Shown: one piece after another, positions 16,165 to 24,909 of the stretch
Position numbering within the stretch: position 1 is the stretch's first letter
Layout: the number at the start of each line of letters is the position of its first letter
Assembly (NCBI GenBank): GCA_937967795.1
Contig: CALBSK010000010.1
Span: 62,001 to 126,000 of the forward strand
DNA length: 64,000 bases
DNA from: an uncultured Alphaproteobacteria bacterium
GTDB taxonomy: Bacteria; Pseudomonadota; Alphaproteobacteria; UBA9655
Reading direction: 5' to 3'
The notes under the pieces: model-generated
The model's input: only the letters and a program-made list of their open reading frames with translations
What the model was told of the DNA's origin: nothing
Database searches by the model: none
Translations under genes and position numbers: made by a program

Positions 16165-17405
16165 CGACAGATGTGGTAACCTTTGGATGTCGCCTGAATG
16201 CCTATGAATCAGAAGTGATCCGTGAAAATGCTCTGAAAGCAGGCCTTCAGAATGCGATTGTATTTAATACGTGCGCGGTCACCGCCGAAGCTGAACGCCA
16301 AGCCCGTCAAGCTATCCGAAAGTATCGTCGTGAGAATCCTTATACAAAAATTATTGTAACAGGCTGTGGCGCTCAGATTAATCCTGATGCGTATGCGCAA
16401 ATGCCTGAGGTGGATCAAATCCTCGGAAACAGGGAAAAACTTGAGGAAAAGTATTTTAATCCTCACCTCGACCATGCACGTGTCATCGTTAATGACATCA
16501 TGTCTGTACGCGAAACAGCCGAACATCTCATCGCAGGTTTTGATGGGCGCTCCCGCGCTTTTATTCAAGTACAAAATGGATGCAATCACCGCTGTACATT
16601 TTGCACCATCCCCTATGGACGAGGGAACAGCCGTAGCGTTCCCTTGGGCATCATCGTGGATCAGGTCCGCCTCCTTTTGGAAAAAGGTTTTCAGGAAATT
16701 GTTCTTACAGGCGTCGACATTACTTCATATGGCGAAGATCTCCCCGGAACTCCCACATTGGGGCAAATTGTTAAACGACTTTTAGCGCAAGTTCCTCAAT
16801 TGCCTCGACTTCGCCTTTCCTCTGTAGATCCTGTTGAGATCGATCAAGATCTTCTTCACGTTTTTGAACACAACCCGCGCCTCATGCCTCATTTTCATCT
16901 CAGTCTTCAGGCGGGAGATAATATGATTTTAAAACGGATGAAACGCCGCCACATCCGGCAGGATGCCATTGATATATGTCAAAAATTGCGATCCCTTCGG
17001 CCGGATGTGCTCTTTGGAGCAGACATTATTGCAGGCTTCCCTACAGAGACGGAAGAGATGTTTGAAAACACTCTCCGCATCATCGACGAATGTGATTTAA
17101 CTTTTCTTCATGTTTTTCCTTATTCCCCCCGAAAGGAAACGCCCGCTGCCCGTATGCCCCAAATCCAAAAGAAAGTCATTAAAGAACGTGCCACACGCCT
17201 TCGAGAAGCGGGGCAAAAAAATCTTGAGAAAACGTTAGCACGTTTCATCGGAAGTGAAGCCCGCATTCTGCTCGAATCAGAAACACAAGGACATAGCGAG
17301 CATTTTCTTAAAGTTCAGCTTACCACACCCCATCTGCCCGGTAGTCTTGTTAACGCCCGGCTCGTGAAAGTTAAAGAGTTATCTTTGGAAGCAGAAGTGA
17401 TCTAA
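16161..17405 (+). CDS. mtaB: tRNA t6A37 methylthiotransferase MtaB
   Basis: 414 residues. The UPF0004 domain carries cluster cysteines 10, 38 and 69. The radical-SAM domain has CNHRCTFC (Cys141, 145, 148) with IPYGRGNSRS, and a TRAM-like region ends the protein. It adds a methylthio group to t6A at position 37 of ANN-decoding tRNAs; the FGCRLN opening and GRGNSRS favour MtaB over MiaB and RimO. It overlaps dapF by 4 bases and is followed with no gap by ftsY, an order common in alphaproteobacteria. Confidence 0.95.
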   Translation: MTTDVVTFGCRLNAYESEVIRENALKAGLQNAIVFNTCAVTAEAERQARQAIRKYRRENPYTKIIVTGCGAQINPDAYAQMPEVDQILGNREKLEEKYFNPHLDHARVIVNDIMSVRETAEHLIAGFDGRSRAFIQVQNGCNHRCTFCTIPYGRGNSRSVPLGIIVDQVRLLLEKGFQEIVLTGVDITSYGEDLPGTPTLGQIVKRLLAQVPQLPRLRLSSVDPVEIDQDLLHVFEHNPRLMPHFHLSLQAGDNMILKRMKRRHIRQDAIDICQKLRSLRPDVLFGADIIAGFPTETEEMFENTLRIIDECDLTFLHVFPYSPRKETPAARMPQIQKKVIKERATRLREAGQKNLEKTLARFIGSEARILLESETQGHSEHFLKVQLTTPHLPGSLVNARLVKVKELSLEAEVI

Positions 17406-18341
17406 ATGGCCAATTGGTTTACACGTCTTAAGCAAGGACTTCAAAAATCTTCTTCCAAACTATCAGAAAACATTACCACCCTTATTACTCATCGCAAACT
17501 CGATGATGAGGCACTCGAAGAACTTGAAGAACTTCTCATCACGAGTGATTTAGGAGTCAGCACCGCCCGTGATCTTGTTCAAAAGCTGGGTAAAAAAAAG
17601 TATAATCAAAGCATTTCTTCTGAAGAAATTCGCTCTATATTCGCTGAAGAAATCGAAACACTACTTTCCCCTTATACACTTCCTTTACACCCCAAAGGGT
17701 CTACAACTCCTTTTGTTGTTCTTGTTTTAGGAGTGAATGGGTCAGGCAAAACAACAACGATCGGAAAACTGGCCAAACAATGGCGCGATCAAGGATACCG
17801 ACTCTCTCTCGTAGCAGGGGATACCTTTCGCGCAGCTGCCATCGAACAGCTTGATATTTGGGCCAAACGAGCCAATGTCCCTCTTGAAATGGCCCCCACG
17901 AAAGATGCGGCGGGTCTCGTCTATGACGCCCTGCACAAGGCTAAAGAACGAGGGGATGATATTGTTATGATTGATACGGCCGGAAGACTGCACAACAAAA
18001 CAGCCCTTATGGATGAGCTTAAGAAAATTCATCGGGTAATCCAAAAAGTGGATCCCACAGCGCCTCATGCAACTCTCCTTATTTTGGATGCCACCACGGG
18101 ACAAAATGCCCTTACGCAAGTAAAAGTCTTTCAAGAGGCGGTAGATGTATCGGGCCTGATTATCACCAAACTTGATGGCACCGCTAAAGGAGGGGTACTC
18201 GTAGCTATTTCTCAACAATTTAGCCTACCCATTCATGCCATTGGGGTGGGAGAAACGATTGAAGATCTTCATGACTTTTCGGCCAAAGATTTTGCAGACA
18301 ATTTAATGGGTGTAGAGGGAAGAAAACTGAATGAGCGCTAA
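17406..18341 (+). CDS. ftsY: SRP receptor FtsY
   Basis: 311 residues. An N domain helical bundle (residues 1-95) is followed by the G domain: GVNGSGKTTTIGKLA, DTFRAAAIEQL, DTAGRLHNK, TKLDGTAKGG and GVGE. The long acidic A domain of E. coli FtsY is missing, as in many alphaproteobacteria. It is the membrane-docking GTPase for signal recognition particle. Its ATG directly follows the mtaB stop codon. Confidence 0.96.
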   Translation: MANWFTRLKQGLQKSSSKLSENITTLITHRKLDDEALEELEELLITSDLGVSTARDLVQKLGKKKYNQSISSEEIRSIFAEEIETLLSPYTLPLHPKGSTTPFVVLVLGVNGSGKTTTIGKLAKQWRDQGYRLSLVAGDTFRAAAIEQLDIWAKRANVPLEMAPTKDAAGLVYDALHKAKERGDDIVMIDTAGRLHNKTALMDELKKIHRVIQKVDPTAPHATLLILDATTGQNALTQVKVFQEAVDVSGLIITKLDGTAKGGVLVAISQQFSLPIHAIGVGETIEDLHDFSAKDFADNLMGVEGRKLNER

Positions 18342-18384
18342 GCTCATCGTAAAAAAGAACCCTTAAACTTAGGAGGAAAAACTT

Positions 18385-20643
18385 TCAATTCTCTTTAAAG
18401 GTTGAGGATCCCCGTAGCTTCCTAAACTTTTCTTCCAACCTTTCTTTCTGCTCCTCACTTAACTCTCTTACCTCCATAAGTTTTTTATAAAGAATTTCCG
18501 CCCTTTCCCGATTAGGGTCAATAATTATTCTGTTATCACCAAATTCGCTTGTAACACCTTTAACGCATTGCTCAAGAAGTACATCTATATACCAATCTAA
18601 GTTCCCTCTATCGATGTCTTCTCCTGCAGTTTGAATCTTATGAGCTATTTTTTCATAAATAGGTATACATTTGTTAAAAGTCTCGAGATCTTCCTGGCGC
18701 TGTTGGATAACCTTTTTGAGTGCTGGGCCGAAAGTAAGGGTGGCCCGGGGAAGCAAATAGAAGCGAGAAGCTTCGCACGCTTTCTTTACGTCCTCTCGTG
18801 TAATTTGGTCATCAAGGCAATACATATGGTCGAATAAATCTCGCCAAGATGCAAAACATCCTTCCTGAATAAGAATCCGAAGTTCATTTTTCGGATCGGT
18901 AATATCCTTAAGTAATTCCGTTATATAATCATGAATTATAGAGGCTGTGTTTGTTACCCAACGGTAGTTAAATAAAGAAAAGTGTTTTTCTTCATGAGGA
19001 TTTTTTCCTGATACTGGCACACAAGCCTGGCTTTCAAAATTAAAACCCTCACAAAAGGCACATTTACTTAAGATCCATGGACGAAGGCGTTCAACAAAAC
19101 GCTTTACTTCTGGAGACCAGGAAGAACCGCGTGGCTCCACCCCCTCAAGCAATAACCTTGCTGGCGGACTTATCCTAAGAATTTGCCAAAAATTAAGAGA
19201 TGAATCATTTCCCCAAATGCTTTTGCGTAAAATTTTCCCAGGTCTACTATTTAACCAGGAAATGACGATTTGATTTTGGAAGCTTTCGTCTTTATTAAGA
19301 AGAGTGTGAAGTTCAGCTCTCAAATGATTTTGAAGTTGAGGAGAAGGGACCAAATCATTGCAGGTCTTAAAAAATAATTCTTCATCTTCTGAGGACCAGA
19401 AAGTTCTACCTGTTCCCATATTAAGACCAACCTTCCATGCAAAGTCAGATAACATCAAACCAGCTGCATGGACTGGATACCCATCTCTTTTCAACGCATT
19501 TTGAAATTGAAAAACTAAAGGTGAGCGAGTTGTAAATATTTCCCGAAGAGCTTCCTCGGCAAAGAGAAACTCTCCCTCCGTATTTAATACGGCTAGGTTT
19601 TGCTCAAGTAAAGATTCGCCATGAGTATAAAGATAATTTTTATTACTTCTATTTTTTATGAATTCTTTAATCTGAGAATTGTTTAAGAATAAGCTTTTCT
19701 TTCGGTCAAGGCGCAGCTCTGCATCTACTTCAAAGAGAGTGAGCCACTCTTTTATTTCAGAAACCCAGTTGCGCAAAGCATCGTTTTTCTCTTGAGATAA
19801 ACGGGGGCCTACGCTTTGGTAAATCTCAGTGAGTAAGACTTGAATGAGGGAACACATAGGTTTCACTTGGTTGGCAGGGAGAAGTGATGGTTTATCTTGC
19901 CTGTTATTGATATCATAGATGGTTTGTCTAAATTGTGTAACCATCTCCTCAAATAAGGAGAAATTCGTTAAACAATGAGGGGTATAAGAATACTTGTTTT
20001 GTTCACAAAAAGAGGAATAATGGGTGAAATGTTTAACATCATCAATTGTAGTAAAAGGAAGGCCTTTTTTGTCACTAATAACTTCTTTTACTTTTTTCCT
20101 TAAAGAGATTTTAGCTGGTTCAAACTTAATCAATGTTCCTTCATAAGAGGGGTTGTTATTTCTAAATTCATCGTATCTATGCTCGGGGACAATAATTATG
20201 GAAGAGGGCCCATAATAATGACGATCAATTGTCATAAAATCCTCAGGCAGACCTCCATACACTTCTCCATTAAAAGAACCCAAATGATCAACGTATGCGC
20301 ACAGGTCTTTCGTGCTATTCTTATCTAAATGGCTCGCTTTTATTGGGATTCCCATGAAGTGTATTTGGCGATTAGAGGACGGAGTCACGCCCCCTAAACA
20401 ATGATGGAGGGTAATACGAGTGCGTAAATTTGTTCCCATAGGTTCGATACGGGGAACGCTATCGATACATGTTCGAATCTGAGAGCCTGCCACTTTTGTA
20501 TTATCGCTTGACATGGGACCTGCCACATGGACCAACCATATTTTTGTCTTATCCCCAAAGAGGACCTCTTCCTCATTCATAGCGTTGGCAGACGTAAGCG
20601 ATAAAAAGAGGAGAAAAAGAAAAAAAGATCTTAAAGCATTCAT
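18385..20643 (-). CDS. Large secreted orphan protein with a Cx2C motif
   Basis: 752 residues with a clear signal peptide (cleavage near ANA, residue 21), so exported. I do not recognise a domain. The N-terminal 180 residues look globular with several Cys, including LHHCLGG. The middle is rich in helices and Leu. Near residue 540 is KCAFCEGFNF followed by another Cys, a C-x2-C-x9-C half-module like that of the two small eight-cysteine proteins at 11-12 kb. The last 60 residues form a charged coiled coil ending in KLRGSS. It shares strand and surroundings with the F-box protein upstream. Host-directed function is possible but unproven. Confidence 0.6.
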   Translation of the reverse strand: MNALRSFFLFLLFLSLTSANAMNEEEVLFGDKTKIWLVHVAGPMSSDNTKVAGSQIRTCIDSVPRIEPMGTNLRTRITLHHCLGGVTPSSNRQIHFMGIPIKASHLDKNSTKDLCAYVDHLGSFNGEVYGGLPEDFMTIDRHYYGPSSIIIVPEHRYDEFRNNNPSYEGTLIKFEPAKISLRKKVKEVISDKKGLPFTTIDDVKHFTHYSSFCEQNKYSYTPHCLTNFSLFEEMVTQFRQTIYDINNRQDKPSLLPANQVKPMCSLIQVLLTEIYQSVGPRLSQEKNDALRNWVSEIKEWLTLFEVDAELRLDRKKSLFLNNSQIKEFIKNRSNKNYLYTHGESLLEQNLAVLNTEGEFLFAEEALREIFTTRSPLVFQFQNALKRDGYPVHAAGLMLSDFAWKVGLNMGTGRTFWSSEDEELFFKTCNDLVPSPQLQNHLRAELHTLLNKDESFQNQIVISWLNSRPGKILRKSIWGNDSSLNFWQILRISPPARLLLEGVEPRGSSWSPEVKRFVERLRPWILSKCAFCEGFNFESQACVPVSGKNPHEEKHFSLFNYRWVTNTASIIHDYITELLKDITDPKNELRILIQEGCFASWRDLFDHMYCLDDQITREDVKKACEASRFYLLPRATLTFGPALKKVIQQRQEDLETFNKCIPIYEKIAHKIQTAGEDIDRGNLDWYIDVLLEQCVKGVTSEFGDNRIIIDPNRERAEILYKKLMEVRELSEEQKERLEEKFRKLRGSSTFKEN

Positions 20644-20703
20644 GTCAAACCACCTTAAACATAACTAAAAAGAATAATTAAAAAGTAAACGTGCGAATAG
20701 AAT

Positions 20704-21498
20704 TCAATGAAAAAGTACGCTCTCTTTAGCTGCACAAGCCTGGTGTAATTGCTCTACGAGCTCACTCCACGTTTTTTCCATGTTTTCATTTCGTAAAATA
20801 AGGCATAAATTGAAGGTATAGAACCCATCATGAATATCTCCCACAAATAAGTGAGAACCGGGAGGCACGATATACTTATATCCAATCTCTTGTTTAGTTG
20901 GATCGTAAAAAAGCGTAGAACGATAAGGTTCGCCTTCTCTTTCTTCAGTGTCATCAGAGAGATGATAAATCCCTAAGAATTTGTCCCCCCGATCCTTTGC
21001 TGGGAAAAGAAGCATTTGCTTGGATTGTTGAAGCTGACAACTTATTGAGCGGACATCACACTTCTCACTATAAGAGTAAGACGGACAAGAGTCTGCCCAG
21101 TTATACACTCTATCTAAAGAACCGGGAGGCGCACTGCTTAAATCATGAAATCCTTGATTATCTTTATAGGCAAGAAAGACTTTTATAGGACGCCTAATAG
21201 AGCTTTGAATAGATATGGTCTTCTTCCAAAGGGTGGGATCTTCTGCAATGGCTTTAAAGTCTTTTGAAAGAGGCCTTACGTTCATATAAAGATCGTGAAT
21301 AGGTAAAAATGAAAAAATATGGACAATTAGTTCCTTCGGAACAGAAGAAAAGGCTCCTCTGACCTGGAGAGACGAGCCCCCTTGATTCTCATCCCGCTCC
21401 TCCATCGCTCTGGTCGGCTGCCCAAAGAAAAGAGTTGTAGAGACGATGACACTTAACATTAGAGTTAAAAAATGTGATAAACAATTCCTTTTAAACAT
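20704..21498 (-). CDS. Secreted F-box protein
   Basis: 264 residues from ATG 21498, chosen for the signal peptide that follows (hydrophobic 9-26, cleavage near RA, residue 31) and an AGAAGAAG SD. Residues about 50-93 fit the eukaryotic F-box: VPKELIVHIFSFLP, a charged turn, then LSKDFKAIAEDPTLWKK. F-boxes dock to Skp1 in SCF ubiquitin ligases. The C-terminal 160 residues are beta-rich and would be the substrate-binding part; I cannot name the fold. An F-box behind a Sec-type signal in a bacterium points to a host-targeted effector, which would need a further export step. Confidence 0.78.
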   Translation of the reverse strand: MFKRNCLSHFLTLMLSVIVSTTLFFGQPTRAMEERDENQGGSSLQVRGAFSSVPKELIVHIFSFLPIHDLYMNVRPLSKDFKAIAEDPTLWKKTISIQSSIRRPIKVFLAYKDNQGFHDLSSAPPGSLDRVYNWADSCPSYSYSEKCDVRSISCQLQQSKQMLLFPAKDRGDKFLGIYHLSDDTEEREGEPYRSTLFYDPTKQEIGYKYIVPPGSHLFVGDIHDGFYTFNLCLILRNENMEKTWSELVEQLHQACAAKESVLFH

Positions 21499-21733
21499 AA
21501 CAATAAATCTTCTTCTAAAGATTAACATTCATGTACGTCTGGTATAAAAGTCTCTCTTCTATAAAAGAAGAATTAAAAATTTAGACAATGACTTATATTC
21601 TCTCACAAAAAATATAATTGCAATAAAAAAATAAATGGGATTTACATGCTCGCTTTTCTTTTGCGCAAGCAACTGAAAATAGTTGCACTTTGTATTCCCA
21701 TTCATTATACTCTTATTAAAAGAAGAAAGCTTC

Positions 21734-21988
21734 ATGACACGCAGAGAAAAGCTCCTTAATAGGTTTTATAAAAAACCAAAGGATTTTACATGGGATGAGT
21801 TACTAACCTTGCTCACATCATTAGGATATGAACAGGTTAAGAGTGGGAATACCGGCGGATCACGGCGTCGGTTTATTCACCCGAATGGATCAATGATTAA
21901 TCTTCCCGAACCTCACCCTAAAAAAATTCTAAAGAAACATCAACTCGAGCTTATCCTTGAAATTTTGGAAACCGAGGAGTTTTTATGA
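21734..21988 (+). CDS. hicA: HicA-family toxin
   Basis: 84 residues from ATG 21734, preceded by AGAAGAAAG. It is longer than the shortest HicA but typical of the DUF1778/HicB-paired group. The dsRBD-like fold shows FTWDELLTLLTSLGYEQVKSGNTGGSRRRFIHPNG followed by LPEPHP, with the catalytic-type His in the FIHPNG-LPEPHP region. HicA is a ribosome-independent mRNA interferase. It overlaps hicB by 4 bases. Confidence 0.85.
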   Translation: MTRREKLLNRFYKKPKDFTWDELLTLLTSLGYEQVKSGNTGGSRRRFIHPNGSMINLPEPHPKKILKKHQLELILEILETEEFL

Positions 21989-22338
21989 AAGATATGATGG
22001 AATATAATAATTATTATGGTTCTGTTCATTATAGCGATGATGATAAAATTTTTTACGGGAAAATTGAATATATTCGGAACCTTGTAACCTATGAAGGAAC
22101 CGATGTACTCTCTCTGCGAAAAGCATTTGAAGATGCTGTTAATGATTATTTAGAATTCTGTAAAAGCCAAAATGTTACGCCTGAAAAACCTTTTAAAGGG
22201 ACCTTTAATGTTCGCCTTTCAAGTGCACTTCATCGTAAAGCAGCCCTTACGGCCTATGAACGACATATTAACTTGAATACAATTGTTTCGGAAGCTTTAG
22301 AGAGCTATCTCAAGAATACTATTCTTCCTCATTCTTAG
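21985..22338 (+). CDS. hicB: HicB-family antitoxin
   Basis: 117 residues. The N-terminal partial RNase H fold (YYGSVHYSDDDKIFYGKIEYI) neutralises HicA. The C-terminal ribbon-helix-helix (FNVRLSSALHRKAALTAYERHINLNTIVSEALESYL) binds DNA for autoregulation. The antitoxin is second in the operon, the usual HicAB order. No promoter boxes could be set with confidence in the 230 AT-rich bases upstream of hicA. Confidence 0.85.
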   Translation: MKDMMEYNNYYGSVHYSDDDKIFYGKIEYIRNLVTYEGTDVLSLRKAFEDAVNDYLEFCKSQNVTPEKPFKGTFNVRLSSALHRKAALTAYERHINLNTIVSEALESYLKNTILPHS

Positions 22339-22529
22339 GAGAAAGTTCCGGAACTATTCCACCCACGCGATACCTTCAAATATCCTTTGAGAAAGAACCG
22401 GCTCTCATCCTTGTAAGCCCACACAGTGGGCAAGACCGCCTTGTGCAGTGAGTCCCCTTCTTTAAGAGTCATTTTTGTATTTCTTTCTTGATTTTAAGAA
22501 GAACTCCTTGTAAAGAAGGACGTCATAAG

Positions 22530-22605
22530 GTCCCCATCGTCTAGAGGCCTAGGACACTGCCCTTTCACGGCAGCAACGCGGGTTCGAATCCCGCTGGGGA
22601 CGCCA
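22530..22605 (+). tRNA. tRNA-Glu (UUC anticodon)
   Basis: A 76-nt cloverleaf with acceptor gtcccca/tggggac, discriminator G and encoded CCA. The anticodon arm is ctgcc-ctttcac-ggcag (anticodon TTC), with a T arm containing ggttcgaatcc. It ends 4 bases before the stop of the convergent M23 peptidase gene, so any terminator must lie within that gene. Confidence 0.96.
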
Positions 22606-22609
22606 ATGA

Positions 22610-23902
22610 CTAAATTCCTGCAACTTCCATTAGATTTTGTGCCTTTTCTTTTCTCATTTTTTCAATTTTAGCCATGAAAGCTTTAAATTCTTTCAAAACC
22701 TCGCCTGTTAGCTTTGTTTTTGGCAGCTGAGTCACTTTCTGAGGATTCACATGTTTTCCATTTTGGATAAGTTCAAAATGAAGGTGAGGACCCGTCGTAC
22801 TTCCTGTTGTTCCCACATATCCAATGACTTGACCTTGACGTACTTTGCTCCCACCCTTCACACCTTTGGCATAACGGCTCAGATGAGCATAAGCAGTCTT
22901 GGTATTCCCATTATGACGAATACGAATATAATTCCCATACCCCCCATAACGATTACACCGTTCAACCACCCCGTCTCCAGCAGCCATAATGGGCGTTCCT
23001 TTGGGAGCTCCAAAATCAACACCCTTGTGCATTTTAGTGTACCCTTTAAGAGGATGTTTCCGATTTCCAAACCCTGAATTAATTCGTGCCCCATCAATAG
23101 GTGTGCGTAGAAGGGCTTTCTGAACAGCTTCTCCTCGAGAGGTATAAAACCCTGGCACGCCTCCTGCCGGCTGAAAACGATAAATTTCATACGGTTTACT
23201 TTCTAAAATAAGCCGAGCATATAAAAGCTCTCCCGAGCGTTCCAATCCCGATTCTTCATCCTTGTATTTATCATAAAAGAGGGAAAATTCTGCACCTGGC
23301 TGAATATCTCTTTGAAAATCAATATCATAACTAAAAGCTTTAATCATATCATAAAGCATCTTAGGAGAAGCGCCGGCTTTTAAAGCATCTGCATAAAGAC
23401 TCATTTTAATCGTGCCTTGAATATCAGAGTATTCATGCTTGAGTTCTTTTTTGTATTTTTTCGCTTCAAAGACATCACTGCCCGTCCTCACAAGCTCCAC
23501 ATCATGATCAATATCCCCTCTGAGTCGAAGAAATTTTAGATCATACCCCTCTCCCTCAGGCTGCGTATCATAGACAGCATAAATCTCTTGCCCAACCTTA
23601 AGGTCTTTCGGATTAAAAACTTTTGTGAGGGCAGAAATAGCTTCGTGGGCTTGGGTTGCAGGAATACCCCATCGCCCTAAAATACTGGCGAGCGTATCTC
23701 CTTCTTGGATTCGCAAAGTTTCATCATACGGGCCTTCTTTAACCTCAACTAATTCTTCAGGGTCTGGTTGTAATTGCGCGACAGGCAAAGGCACGTTTGT
23801 GGCTTGCTCAGCAGAATCTTTGATGGAGACATAAAACATCAGGCCGTAAGCAATCACAAGGCACAGAATAATGGTTATGAGCTTAGGTGAAATCTGCCTC
23901 AT
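22610..23902 (-). CDS. M23-family peptidoglycan endopeptidase
   Basis: 430 residues. One N-terminal membrane anchor (7-26), a LysM/OapA-like region (60-115: LRIQEGDTLASILGRWGI, KDLKVGQEIYAVYD), a central domain, and a C-terminal M23 LytM domain (about 275-400). Zinc and catalytic residues are visible: His292 and Asp296 in HKGVD, His340, and His373/His375 in GPHLHFE. All are retained, so it should be an active endopeptidase (MepM-like) rather than a degenerate EnvC/NlpD activator. It cleaves peptidoglycan cross-links to allow wall growth. Confidence 0.9.
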   Translation of the reverse strand: MRQISPKLITIILCLVIAYGLMFYVSIKDSAEQATNVPLPVAQLQPDPEELVEVKEGPYDETLRIQEGDTLASILGRWGIPATQAHEAISALTKVFNPKDLKVGQEIYAVYDTQPEGEGYDLKFLRLRGDIDHDVELVRTGSDVFEAKKYKKELKHEYSDIQGTIKMSLYADALKAGASPKMLYDMIKAFSYDIDFQRDIQPGAEFSLFYDKYKDEESGLERSGELLYARLILESKPYEIYRFQPAGGVPGFYTSRGEAVQKALLRTPIDGARINSGFGNRKHPLKGYTKMHKGVDFGAPKGTPIMAAGDGVVERCNRYGGYGNYIRIRHNGNTKTAYAHLSRYAKGVKGGSKVRQGQVIGYVGTTGSTTGPHLHFELIQNGKHVNPQKVTQLPKTKLTGEVLKEFKAFMAKIEKMRKEKAQNLMEVAGI

Positions 23903-24134
23903 TGACTCCGAAAGACTGTTGGAAACTTTGAGGTTAACTTTGCGGGTTTGAGTCTCGAAGTCAAGTATTTTATAATACTGTGAAGCTTTCTTATTATGTT
24001 GAAATAAAAGAATAAAAAGGAAAATTTATGAAAAATTGTTTGTAAATCAGAAAAATAGGTCTCCACCTTCTTTCTCTTCCTTTAAAAGCACCGACTCCAC
24101 TACAGAAAGTCCAAAATAGAATCATTTTTGCATA

Positions 24135-24452
24135 TCATCTACAAGTATCAGGAGGGCAAGCACCCGTATCCATACTATCCCAGATGGGATCACAAATATT
24201 TATCATTTGTCCTTTTTCATTTTTTGAAGAGCACTCAGAAGGAAATTTAATGGCACACCATTTACCCATTTCTTCAAGATTCTGGTTGGTATCAAGTACA
24301 TTGGAGATAGTCCCAACTATTTTATATGTAGAAGGATTTTGACAATTTACACACCCACATTCATATTTTTGGGCTTTTATACCCTCAGGATTCAATAACA
24401 CAATGGTCGCCAGAATATAAAAACCGCGTATCATTATCATAAGTTTCTCCAT
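24135..24452 (-). CDS. Small secreted Cys-rich orphan
   Basis: 105 residues from ATG 24452, preceded by the strong SD GGGGAGG. The signal peptide ends near KAQ (residue 28). Eight cysteines fall at 32, 34, 37, 66, 74, 87, 99 and 104; the opening CGCxxC is distinct from the eight-cysteine pair at 11-12 kb. The C-terminus is CPPDTCR. No family is recognised. It sits alone between the M23 peptidase and rbfA, on the same strand as rbfA, 70 bases away. Confidence 0.6.
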   Translation of the reverse strand: MEKLMIMIRGFYILATIVLLNPEGIKAQKYECGCVNCQNPSTYKIVGTISNVLDTNQNLEEMGKWCAIKFPSECSSKNEKGQMINICDPIWDSMDTGACPPDTCR

Positions 24453-24522
24453 TTTAGCCTCCCCTGCTATCCACTGGTATTCTCTAAAATATATTATGAT
24501 AGTTACTATTTGGTTAAGGTCC

Positions 24523-24909
24523 TTACAAACCTTCCTCAATATCCCGCTTAACTTTAGCAGAACTGAGGAGAGCTTCAATACGCTCTGCTTCATCAAAGGA
24601 CAAATCAGCTTGAAAGGTCAGACGGGGCGCCACACGGGTTTTGAGGTGATGAGCGACTTCTCGTCTAAAATACCATGCTTTTTCTTTAAGTGCCGTTAGA
24701 ATTTCAGGCGTATGCTGACCTCCCAGGGGTACTACAAAAATCGTGGCATTTTGAAGATCCGGGCTCACTCGAACTTCGGTTACCGTAATCGAGGATCGAT
24801 CGAGAAGTTCATCTCCCGAATGCCTATGAGAGAGAATGTCTACTAAAATATGACGAATTTCTTCACCGACGCGCAACTGGCGTTGTGTAGGTCCTTTGGA
24901 TCCCCTCAT
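24523..24909 (-). CDS. rbfA: Ribosome-binding factor A
   Basis: 128 residues with the KH-like fold: VGEEIRHILVDIL, the ITVTEVRVSPDLQNATIFVV strand pair, and the LTFQADLSFDEAERIEALL end. It matures the 16S rRNA 5' end in 30S assembly. Its ATG overlaps the infB stop by one base (TAATG), so it is the last gene of rimP-nusA-infB-rbfA. The next gene on this strand is an unrelated secreted orphan. Confidence 0.95.
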   Translation of the reverse strand: MRGSKGPTQRQLRVGEEIRHILVDILSHRHSGDELLDRSSITVTEVRVSPDLQNATIFVVPLGGQHTPEILTALKEKAWYFRREVAHHLKTRVAPRLTFQADLSFDEAERIEALLSSAKVKRDIEEGL

